DNA of 64,000 bases, taken from Garicola koreensis. Its GTDB lineage: Bacteria; Actinomycetota; Actinomycetes; Actinomycetales; Micrococcaceae. The stretch spans positions 1 to 64,000 of the forward strand of contig NZ_JACIBT010000001.1 of the NCBI RefSeq assembly GCF_014195445.1, given 5' to 3'. This document shows, piece after piece, positions 7,752 through 15,983 of the stretch (position 1 is its first letter; each line of letters begins with the position of its first letter). The notes under the pieces were generated by a model that saw only the letters and a list, made by a program, of their open reading frames with translations, had not been told where the DNA came from and made no database searches. The translations under genes and the position numbers were made by a program.

Positions 7752-9219
7752 CCCCGAGCGCGTCCTGAATCGGGCCGGAGACGAAGTACAGCACGAACAG
7801 CCCGGCCGTCAGGTGCATCAAGGGGTGGACCTCGCGCCATTTGCCGCGCAGCACTTTGATGACCACATAGGTGACGAAGCCCGCACCGATGCCGTTGGTG
7901 ATGGAGTAGCTGAAGGGCATGATCACCACGGTCATGAACGCCGGGATCGCGATCTCCAGGTCGGTCCAGTCGATGCGGACGATCTGCTGCATCATGAGGA
8001 ACCCGACCAGCACCAAGGTGGCCGAGGCGGCCTCCACGGGAATCACTGCGGCCAACGGTGCCAGCACGATCGTGGCCAGGAACAGAAGGCCGGTCATCAC
8101 ATTGGCCAGCCCGGTGCGGGCGCCGTCGCCGACACCCACTGTGGACTCGATGAACCCTGAATTCACCGAGGTGGCGCCGATGCCGCCCCCGATGGTGCCG
8201 ACGGCATCAGAGACCATGATGCGCCGGGAGTAGGGGATCTCACCATCGGAGTCCCTGATGCCTCCAGCGTTGGAGACTCCCACCATGGTGCCCAGCAGGT
8301 CGAAGAAGTTGGCCAGCAGCAGGGTGAACACCAGCAGCGTGGCGCCCACCACGCCCACTGACTCCCAGGATCCCAGCAGGTGGAACTCGCCCAGGATGGA
8401 GAAGTCGGGCAGGCTGAACCAGTTCTGGTCCAGGGAGGGGGTCGTCAGCTCCCAGCCGTAGGGGTGCTCCTCCGTGGCGGGGCCCACCCGCAGCACCGAT
8501 TCGATGGTGATCGCCAGCACTGTGGCTCCGACGATCGAATACAGGATGGCCCCGCGCACGCTCATCGTCCACATCACGAACAGGGCGAAGAGGGCCACCA
8601 GAAAGATCAGCAGCGGCCAGCCGAAGACGAACCCGTCCACACCCAGCTCCAAGCCGGTGCCTCCGGAGTTCTGAATGAAGCCGGCGTTGACCATGCCGAT
8701 CAGCGCGATGAACAGTCCGATGCCCACGCTGATCGCGGTCTTCAGCGCACCCGGGACCGCGTTGAAGATCGCCGAGCGGAACCCGGTGAGCACCAGCACC
8801 AGCAGGATGACGCCCTCGATGACCACCAGACCCATCGCATCGGCCCAGGTCATGCCCGGCAGCACCACGATCCCGTAGGTGATGAACGCGCTGAGCCCCA
8901 GGGAGGAGGAGACGGCCATCGGGAACTTGCCCAGCACCCCCATCAGGATGGTCATCACCCCAGAGATCAGGGAGGTCGCCGCGGCGACGGCGGGCAGATT
9001 CGGCTCGCTGCCGCCGCCGAGGAACTGGCCGGTGGAGTCGGCCGAGGCTCCGATGATCAGCGGGTTGAGCACGATGATGTAGGACATCGCTAAGAAGGTG
9101 GCGAACCCTCCGCGCAGCTCACGAGCGACGGTGGAGCCGCGCTCGCTGATGTGAAAGTACCTGTCGATGGAACCGCGGGGCTGCGGAGAGGGGCGCGGGG
9201 GTTTCTGCTCGGGGTGCAC
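7744..9219 (-). CDS. NCS2 family purine permease, AzgA type (guanine/hypoxanthine)
   Basis: This is a proton-coupled purine importer of the AzgA branch. The 491-residue protein starts with a basic stretch and then the AzgA-like opening YFHISERGSTVARELRGG. It has about twelve hydrophobic segments. NFFDLLGTMVGVSNAGG and SGFIESTVGVGDGARTGLAN mark the two substrate-proximal half-helices. I chose GTG 9219 because the reverse-strand sequence TACAGT lies 8 bases upstream, fitting a leaderless promoter, and because longer frames run into the promoter of the divergent cupin gene. It fits the other nucleoside salvage genes nearby (cdd, deoA, add). Confidence 0.88.
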   Translation of the reverse strand: MHPEQKPPRPSPQPRGSIDRYFHISERGSTVARELRGGFATFLAMSYIIVLNPLIIGASADSTGQFLGGGSEPNLPAVAAATSLISGVMTILMGVLGKFPMAVSSSLGLSAFITYGIVVLPGMTWADAMGLVVIEGVILLVLVLTGFRSAIFNAVPGALKTAISVGIGLFIALIGMVNAGFIQNSGGTGLELGVDGFVFGWPLLIFLVALFALFVMWTMSVRGAILYSIVGATVLAITIESVLRVGPATEEHPYGWELTTPSLDQNWFSLPDFSILGEFHLLGSWESVGVVGATLLVFTLLLANFFDLLGTMVGVSNAGGIRDSDGEIPYSRRIMVSDAVGTIGGGIGATSVNSGFIESTVGVGDGARTGLANVMTGLLFLATIVLAPLAAVIPVEAASATLVLVGFLMMQQIVRIDWTDLEIAIPAFMTVVIMPFSYSITNGIGAGFVTYVVIKVLRGKWREVHPLMHLTAGLFVLYFVSGPIQDALGVS

Positions 9220-9339
9220 GGAAGAGTACTGTATCCGCTCCGGCGCACCGCCGACCACCCACACCGGCACCTGCCCACCAGCACATCCGCGGCACACGGT
9301 AGGGTCTGTGCTGGGTTGTGAAAATGCTGGGAGGCGAGA

Positions 9340-9726
9340 ATGAGCGAGAACGAACCGGAGACGACGCCGCAGATGCTGGTCAACACCGAGGATCTGCTGG
9401 CTGCAGCCGACGACGACGCGGCAGGCGCAGTATGGAAGCTGCAGCAGCCGCACCGGGATCTGGACTCCAATGTGATCGCCCTGCCGGCCGCCGGAAGAAT
9501 CGAGAGGCACCCAGGCCCCGAGGTCGACGTTCTCATCCACGTGCTGGCCGGCACCGGCACCCTGCACACCGCAGCCGAAGACCTTGAGCTGCGGCCCGGC
9601 GGGCTGATCTGGATGCCCAAAGGCACCCGGCGCGGCTTCACTGCGGGACAGTCCGGCCTGCGTTACCTCACCGTGCATCGCAAGCGGCAGGCGCTGAACC
9701 TGCAGCCCCCACGCGACTCGGGGTAG
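9340..9726 (+). CDS. Cupin-domain protein
   Basis: This is a small single-domain cupin of 128 residues. RIERHPGPEVDVLIHVLAGTG and LRPGGLIWMPKGTRRGF, given here in parts, are the two cupin motifs. The metal-binding set is thin: His in the first motif is present, but the usual second His pair is only partly kept. A structural or binding role is therefore as likely as catalysis. A GGGAGGCGAG ribosome site precedes ATG 9340. The gene is divergent from the purine permease. No specific function can be assigned. Confidence 0.75.
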   Translation: MSENEPETTPQMLVNTEDLLAAADDDAAGAVWKLQQPHRDLDSNVIALPAAGRIERHPGPEVDVLIHVLAGTGTLHTAAEDLELRPGGLIWMPKGTRRGFTAGQSGLRYLTVHRKRQALNLQPPRDSG

Positions 9727-9769
9727 CGGGCTCAGCGGAGCCGACTCGGGCTGCCACCGTCCAGGCGCA

Positions 9770-9808
9770 GCATCATGGCATCATTGTTCGTGATGCTATG
9801 ATGCACCC
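9770..9808 (+). promoter_or_regulatory. vapBC operator and leaderless -10
   Basis: GCATCATGGCATCA (9770-9783), seven bases, then TGATGCTATGATGC (9791-9804) form an inverted repeat matching at 13 of 14 positions. The right arm contains TATGAT (9797-9802), a -10 box that ends six bases before the antitoxin ATG at 9809. Binding of the antitoxin-toxin complex here would directly block the promoter, the standard autoregulation of such modules. Confidence 0.75.
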
Positions 9809-10057
9809 ATGAGGACGACTATTACGTTGACCCCTGAGGCGGAGTCTCTGATCCGCCGACTGATGCATGAGCGAGACCTAAGTTTCAAAGAGGCCGTCAA
9901 CACGGCCATTGTCCGAGGCGTGGCACCAAGGACCGAAGTCATCGACACCCCGGTCCACCACTTAGGAGAGGCTCGGCTGCCGCTGGAGAGAGCCCTGACC
10001 CTCGCGGGCGAATTAGAGGATGAAGCACTGTTGTCCAAGCAGGGGCTGGGCAAATGA
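9809..10057 (+). CDS. vapB: Antitoxin of a type II VapBC-like pair (ribbon-helix-helix)
   Basis: An 82-residue protein with an N-terminal beta strand and two helices (MRTTITLTPEAESLIRRLM, then SFKEAVNTAIVRG), typical of ribbon-helix-helix DNA-binding antitoxins. The acidic, flexible C-terminal half would wrap the toxin. It overlaps the PIN toxin gene by four bases (ATGA), so the two are translationally coupled. A near-perfect inverted repeat overlapping the promoter lies directly upstream. Codon use is a little less GC-rich than in the neighbours, consistent with horizontal acquisition. Confidence 0.82.
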   Translation: MRTTITLTPEAESLIRRLMHERDLSFKEAVNTAIVRGVAPRTEVIDTPVHHLGEARLPLERALTLAGELEDEALLSKQGLGK

Positions 10058-10476
10058 AACTTGTCGATGCCAATGTCCTGATCTATTCAGTAGATGGCTC
10101 TGCTAAGCATCATGAGTCTGCTAAGCGATGGTTGGACCACGCTTTGGGCTCCATGGAGACAGTGCTGCTGCCCTGGGTGTCGCTGTTGGCCTTTGTCAGG
10201 ATCGTGACCCATCCCCGAATATACGATGAGCCGCTGCAGACCAGTGCCGCTCTGGACATCGTGGAGCTATGGTTGTCCTCTCCGGCGGCACATGTGCCCG
10301 ATGACTCGCGTGACGTTCTGGGTCACCTGCGCACACATCTCGGATCCACAGGATCCGGCGGCAACTTGGTCAACGACGCCTACCTGGCGGCTCTGGCACG
10401 AGCGCACTCGGCCGAAATCATCACCTTCGACTCTGACTTCGGACGATTTCCTGGAGTCCAGTGGGCGAGACCATAG
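10054..10476 (+). CDS. vapC: PIN-domain ribonuclease toxin, VapC family
   Basis: VapC toxins are Mg-dependent RNases that cut tRNA or rRNA. The 140-residue protein shows the PIN acidic residues in order: the first Asp in KLVDANVLIYSVD near residue 5, Asp in LVNDAYLAALA near residue 110, and the closing Asp pair in ITFDSDFGRFPGVQW. A central acidic residue is less certain. HPRIYDEPL near residue 50 is typical of the TA group that pairs with such antitoxins. All expected parts are present and the length is normal, so the module looks intact. Confidence 0.85.
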   Translation: MKLVDANVLIYSVDGSAKHHESAKRWLDHALGSMETVLLPWVSLLAFVRIVTHPRIYDEPLQTSAALDIVELWLSSPAAHVPDDSRDVLGHLRTHLGSTGSGGNLVNDAYLAALARAHSAEIITFDSDFGRFPGVQWARP

Positions 10477-10566
10477 ACGGCGGGCCCGAAGGAGCCCAGA
10501 GGCAGAGGCTGATCGCGGCGGGGTCGACCGCAGGTATGCACAAGCGGCAGCCGGTAGGCTGGAATG

Positions 10567-11718
10567 ATGAGCACCTCCTCTGCACTGGAAGCCCAACTCC
10601 GCCCGCTTCCCAAAGTTTCCCTGCACGACCACTTAGACGGCTCCCTGCGAGCAGCCACGCTCATTGAGCTGGCCGGGCAGATCGGACACCAGCTGCCCAG
10701 CAGCGACCCGGAGCAGCTCGCCGAGATCTTCAGCACCAATGCCGATTCCGGTGACTTGGTGAAGTACTTGGAAACCTTTGCCCACACCACTGCGGTGATG
10801 CAGACTGCGCAGAACCTGCAGCGGGTGGCATGCGAATACGTGGAGGACCTCGCAGCTGACGGCGTGGTCTATGCCGAGGTCCGGTGGGCTCCTGAGCAGC
10901 ACACCGCCGAGGGACTCACCCTGGACCAGGCCGTGGAGGCGGTCCAAGCCGGCATTGAGCAGGGCGTGGAATCGGTGGCCGGCAACGACGGGATCATCGC
11001 CGTCGGACAGCTGATCTCTGCGATGCGTCAGAACGACAACGGTGATCAGATTGTGGAGCTGGCGCTGCGGCACCGCGAATCCGGCGTCGTCGGGTTCGAC
11101 ATTGCCGGTCCGGAGGCGGGATTTCCAGCCTCGAAGTTCTCCGCGGCGTTCACCCGACTGGCCGAGCAGATGCTGCCGGCTACAGTGCACGCCGGTGAGG
11201 CCGACGGGGTCGAGTCCATTCGCGACGCCCTGGTCCACGGACGCGCCCAGCGGCTGGGCCACGGCATCCGAATCGCCGAAGACATCAGCATCTCCCAGGA
11301 AGCACCGGAGGATCAGGACGATCAGGACCGCGCGGAGGAGGATGCTGAGGACCTCATCGAAGTCGTCCTGGGGCCCGTGGCCCGGTGGGTCCGTGACCGG
11401 CAGATCCACCTGGAGACCTCCCCAACCTCCAATCTGCAGACCGGTGCGGCCAGCGCACTGACCGGTGAGGCTCGGGCGCAGCTTCAGGAGCACCCCTTCG
11501 ACATGCTCTATCAGCTGGGCTTCAACGTCGGCGTCAACACGGACAACCGGCTGGTCTCCGGGGTGACCCTCACCGGGGAGCTGGCCGCAGTGGCTGCGGC
11601 CTTCGACTACGAGCTCGCCGAGCTCGCCGACTTTCAGATCAACGCGATTGAAGCCAGCTTCCTGGGCTATGAGGAGCGTGAGGCGCTCTCGGCACACATT
11701 CTGGAGGCCTGGCAGTGA
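10567..11718 (+). CDS. add: Adenosine deaminase with an acidic insertion
   Basis: It converts adenosine and deoxyadenosine to inosine forms in purine salvage. Of 383 residues, VSLHDHLDGSLR holds the first zinc histidines, TVHAGEADG the catalytic Glu region and RLGHGIRIAED the next His. LETSPTSNLQTGA and GVNTDNRLVSG carry the last zinc and proton-relay aspartates. An acidic stretch of about 25 residues (EAPEDQDDQDRAEEDAEDL) is inserted after GHGIRIAEDI, which most homologues lack. ATG 10567 is preferred over ATG 10564 because TAGGCT (10555-10560) lies six bases before it. The stop overlaps the GTG of mazG. Confidence 0.92.
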   Translation: MSTSSALEAQLRPLPKVSLHDHLDGSLRAATLIELAGQIGHQLPSSDPEQLAEIFSTNADSGDLVKYLETFAHTTAVMQTAQNLQRVACEYVEDLAADGVVYAEVRWAPEQHTAEGLTLDQAVEAVQAGIEQGVESVAGNDGIIAVGQLISAMRQNDNGDQIVELALRHRESGVVGFDIAGPEAGFPASKFSAAFTRLAEQMLPATVHAGEADGVESIRDALVHGRAQRLGHGIRIAEDISISQEAPEDQDDQDRAEEDAEDLIEVVLGPVARWVRDRQIHLETSPTSNLQTGAASALTGEARAQLQEHPFDMLYQLGFNVGVNTDNRLVSGVTLTGELAAVAAAFDYELAELADFQINAIEASFLGYEEREALSAHILEAWQ

Positions 11719-12140
11719 GCACACCGGGCGGGCCGCTGCCGCACGTTCCGGCGCTGAAGCAGGTGATCGCCGATCTGCGCGAACACTGTCCCTGGACCTC
11801 GCAGCTGACCCATCAGTCCTTGACCGACTACCTGATAGAGGAGTCCCAAGAGGTCAAGGAGGAGATTGATGCCGGCGTCGTCGGTGACCCGCTGCGTAAG
11901 GAGCTGGGCGACATCCTGCTGCAGGTGGTGCTGCACGCGGCGATCGCCGAGGAGCGCGGAGAATTCGACCTGGATGCGGTCGCCGAGGCCATCTGCGCCA
12001 AACTCATCCGCCGCAACCCCCACGTCTTTGACCCGGACGGCACGCTCAATCCCACACCTGCGACGATCGAAGAGGTCGACGCCGCGTGGAACCGCATCAA
12101 GGCTGAGGAGAAGGCCGAGGCCGAGCAGTTCGGCGGATAG
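11715..12140 (+). CDS. mazG: MazG-type nucleoside triphosphate pyrophosphohydrolase
   Basis: MazG removes pyrophosphate from (d)NTPs and cleans damaged nucleotides. This is the short single-domain form of 141 residues. The metal-binding motif EESQEVKEEI near residue 38 and ELGDILLQVVLHA near residue 58 give the four-helix-bundle E-E-x-x-E...E-x-x-D signature. CPWTSQLTHQSLTDYLIEES, given whole, is the typical family opening (CPWD-x-x-Q-T in others). GTG 11715 overlaps the add stop by four bases, so it is coupled to adenosine deaminase. Enolase follows after 84 bases, a common actinobacterial order (mazG-eno). Confidence 0.9.
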   Translation: MSTPGGPLPHVPALKQVIADLREHCPWTSQLTHQSLTDYLIEESQEVKEEIDAGVVGDPLRKELGDILLQVVLHAAIAEERGEFDLDAVAEAICAKLIRRNPHVFDPDGTLNPTPATIEEVDAAWNRIKAEEKAEAEQFGG

Positions 12141-13508
<1,368 letters not shown>

Positions 13509-13540
13509 GCAGCCCGGGGCAAGCACCCCGCCCCCGCTCT

Positions 13541-13614
13541 CGTTCGGTCACGCACCCTGACGATAATTCGGCGCCCCAACGGCGGCAGAAACGGTCAGGG
13601 TGCGTGACCGAACG
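13541..13614. repeat. 21-bp perfect inverted repeat downstream of enolase
   Basis: Arms 13541-13561 and 13594-13614 are perfect reverse complements (starting CGTTCGGTCACGCACCCTGA on the left) separated by 32 bases. There is no T-run, so a simple rho-independent terminator is only one possibility. The length, perfection and wide loop also fit a mobile REP-like palindromic element. No second copy was seen in this window. Confidence 0.7.
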
Positions 13615-13676
13615 CGTGTTTGGCGGGGGGAACCCCACCCCGAATCGCTGACACTGCGCGTGTCCGTGGGCCCGGT

Positions 13677-13682
13677 TATACT
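13677..13682 (+). promoter_or_regulatory. Candidate -10 for the DivIC-DUF501-ppx operon
   Basis: TATACT lies 63-68 bases upstream of the preferred start of the septum-initiator gene and downstream of the large inverted repeat. It is the best -10 match in the interval. No clear -35 is spaced correctly. Confidence 0.35.
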
Positions 13683-13744
13683 CCGCCCGCACTACTGTGT
13701 GTAGACAGGCGACCCACGCTTCCCATCAGCGACTTCCCAAGGCG

Positions 13745-14374
13745 GTGAACCTCGTGGCCCGACACGCTCGTCCCTCCGGTGCGGCCAACTCGGCAGAGCA
13801 TCGCACCCGCAGCCAACGAGGAGCCGAAGCCCGAGTCCGCAAAGCTGAGAAGCGCCGTCTGGCAGAGCGGGAGCAGGTCTCCGGAGAGATCCGCACGCCG
13901 GCAGAGATCACCGCACGCCGGGCCCGGCGCTCCGATAAGCCCCAGCGCGCAAGCACCCGCCCCTCCAAGAAGACCCCCGTCTCCGCCCAGGCCCTGGTAC
14001 CGGAACGCACCTTCTCCGGCCGGCTGATCGTGCTGACCATCGTCACTTTGGTCGTCATCTCCTTCCTGGTTCCCACCGTGCGCACCTACTTCCAGCAGAA
14101 CGCGGAGATGGAGGCGCTCTCCGAGCAGATCGCCCAGGAGGAGCAGCGCCAGGCCGAGCTGTACTCCCAGCTGCAGCGGTGGGATGATCCAGAATTTGTG
14201 CGCCAGCAGGCTCGCGAACGCATCAACCTGGTCATGCCGGGGGAGCGGCGCTACCACGTCATCGGAGACCTCAGCGAGGCCGACGTCGAAAACGTCGCTG
14301 ACGAGGTGGCTGAGGATGAGGACGAATGGACCGAGACTCTCTGGGAGTCGGTGGTTGAGTCGGCGGACGAGTAG
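13745..14374 (+). CDS. FtsB/DivIC-type septum formation initiator
   Basis: A bitopic membrane protein that joins FtsL and FtsQ in the divisome and scaffolds septal peptidoglycan synthesis. The basic cytoplasmic N-terminus has about 90 residues (ARRARRSDKPQRASTRPSKK). One transmembrane helix follows (LIVLTIVTLVVISFLVPTV), then a coiled coil (ENAEMEALSEQIAQEEQRQA region) and the family motif WDDPEFVRQQARERINLVMPG split across residues 145-165. The acidic tail is Glu/Asp-rich. GTG 13745 gives 209 residues, and an upstream GTG at 13697 is also in frame. Its position after eno and before DUF501-ppx is the standard actinobacterial arrangement. Confidence 0.87.
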   Translation: MNLVARHARPSGAANSAEHRTRSQRGAEARVRKAEKRRLAEREQVSGEIRTPAEITARRARRSDKPQRASTRPSKKTPVSAQALVPERTFSGRLIVLTIVTLVVISFLVPTVRTYFQQNAEMEALSEQIAQEEQRQAELYSQLQRWDDPEFVRQQARERINLVMPGERRYHVIGDLSEADVENVADEVAEDEDEWTETLWESVVESADE

Positions 14375-14385
14375 GCTGGTGTGCT

Positions 14386-14994
14386 GTGAACAGCGCCCCC
14401 ACCACACGTGTGCCCCGGCCCGAGGACCTCAGCACCCTCAGCCTGCAGCTGGGGCGCCCCGTCCGCGATGTGGTCGAAATTCCCGCCCGGTGCCGCTGCG
14501 GCAACCCGTTGGCGGCAGCCACTGCGCCGCGGCTGAGCAGCGGGATCCCCTTTCCCACCACGTTCTATCTCACCCACCCCACACTCACCGCTGCCGTCTC
14601 CCGTGTGGAGGCCGCCGGGGTGATGGCTGAGATGTCGCAGCGGTTGCAGCACGACGACGCCCTGGCGGCGGCCCATACCAGGGCACACCACAACTACCTC
14701 GCCGAGCGTGAGCGCATCCGTGAGCTGGCCGGACTGGCCGCGGTGGACGAGATCGCCGGGGTCAGCGCCGGCGGCATGCCCGACCGGGTCAAATGCCTCC
14801 ACGCGCTCACCGGCCATGCGCTCGCCGTCGGCCCGGGCGTCAACGTGCTGGGGGATGAGACGCTGCAGCGCATCAGTGATGAATGGACGCCGCAGATGTG
14901 TACCTGTGAGTCCGCGTGGGACCACACCGCCGAAGTGCCCAGCCAAGACCTCAGCCGCCACGTGCGCCGTCTGCAGAACAAGGAAGCTTCATGA
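14386..14994 (+). CDS. DUF501 domain protein
   Basis: A conserved actinobacterial protein of unknown function, found next to Ppx/GppA and the septum initiator. The 202-residue protein contains VVEIPARCRCGNPLAAATAP and the tract FPTTFYLTHPTLTAAVSRVE, both typical of DUF501. The middle includes GMPDRVKCLHALTGHALA, with a conserved Cys-Leu-His. CRCG near residue 37 and CTCES near the end could form a metal site (inference). GTG 14386 lies eight bases after TAGGCT, part of which is the stop of the upstream gene, so an internal leaderless start is possible. It overlaps ppx by four bases. Confidence 0.82.
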   Translation: MNSAPTTRVPRPEDLSTLSLQLGRPVRDVVEIPARCRCGNPLAAATAPRLSSGIPFPTTFYLTHPTLTAAVSRVEAAGVMAEMSQRLQHDDALAAAHTRAHHNYLAERERIRELAGLAAVDEIAGVSAGGMPDRVKCLHALTGHALAVGPGVNVLGDETLQRISDEWTPQMCTCESAWDHTAEVPSQDLSRHVRRLQNKEAS

Positions 14995-15983
14995 GAGTCG
15001 CCGCCATCGACTGCGGAACCAACTCCATCCGTCTGCTCATCGCCGACGTCGACATTCCCGGCACCGGGACCGTGGCCGACGTGGTGCGTCGCATGACCGT
15101 GGTGCGCCTGGGCGAGGGCGTCGATGAGACCGGAGAGTTCTCCGCCGAGGCGCTGAGCCGATGCTTCGCCGCCGTCGACGACTACGCTGAGCTCATCCGC
15201 CGGCACCAGGCGGAGGGCCTGCGGTTCGTCGCCACCTCGGCGTCGCGGGACGTCTCCAACCGTGAGGAGTTCGTCCAGGGCGTCAGAGACCGGCTGAACC
15301 CGCTGTTCACCGAGTTCACCGGCCCTGAAGTCATCCGCGGCTCCGAGGAGGCAGGCCTGTCCTTCGCCGGTGCTGCCAGCGTGATCGACTGGGACCCGCA
15401 GCAGAAGGTGCTCGTGGTCGATCTGGGCGGCGGTTCGACCGAATTTGTGCTCGGCTCCGGCTCATCGGCGCAGCATGCTATCTCGACCGATATGGGCTGT
15501 GTGCGCTTCACCGAGCGGCATATGCGCTCCGACCCTCCGCAGGAGACCGAACGTTCCATGACGGAGTTTGAGACGCTCTCCATCCTCGAAGACGTCGCCG
15601 AGGTCATACCGCTGCACCAGACTCAGACGGTCATCGGGGTCGCCGGCACGGTTACCACGGTCACCGCCCACGCGCTGAAGCTGGAGGACTACGACGCCGA
15701 AGCCATCCACGGCGCCGAGCTGGACCTGGACACTGTCCAGCAGTCCGTGGAGGACCTGGTCAGCGCACGCCGCGAGCAGCGGGCGGTCATGCCGTTCATG
15801 CACCCCGGCAGGGTCGACGTCATCGGTGCCGGGGCGCTGATCTGGGGGACCATCCTCGACTACCTCAACAAGGTCACCGAGGGACGAGTCAGCACTGCTG
15901 TGTCCAGTGAGCACGACATCCTCGACGGAATCGCCATCTCTGTGGCATCCGCACAGACCAGCGCAGCAAGGGAGCAGATGTGA
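14991..15983 (+). CDS. ppx: Ppx/GppA family exopolyphosphatase / pppGpp phosphatase
   Basis: An ASKHA-fold phosphatase that trims polyphosphate or pppGpp. MRVAAIDCGTNSIRLLIADV is the phosphate-1 loop at the N-terminus, VVDLGGGSTEFVLG near residue 140 is phosphate-2, and the catalytic Glu lies in the EEAGLSF region near residue 118. The 330-residue protein is the short actinobacterial form without the extra C-terminal domains. ATG 14991 overlaps the DUF501 stop (ATGA), and the end overlaps the subtilase start by four bases, so all four genes from 13745 appear to be one operon. Confidence 0.9.
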   Translation: MRVAAIDCGTNSIRLLIADVDIPGTGTVADVVRRMTVVRLGEGVDETGEFSAEALSRCFAAVDDYAELIRRHQAEGLRFVATSASRDVSNREEFVQGVRDRLNPLFTEFTGPEVIRGSEEAGLSFAGAASVIDWDPQQKVLVVDLGGGSTEFVLGSGSSAQHAISTDMGCVRFTERHMRSDPPQETERSMTEFETLSILEDVAEVIPLHQTQTVIGVAGTVTTVTAHALKLEDYDAEAIHGAELDLDTVQQSVEDLVSARREQRAVMPFMHPGRVDVIGAGALIWGTILDYLNKVTEGRVSTAVSSEHDILDGIAISVASAQTSAAREQM

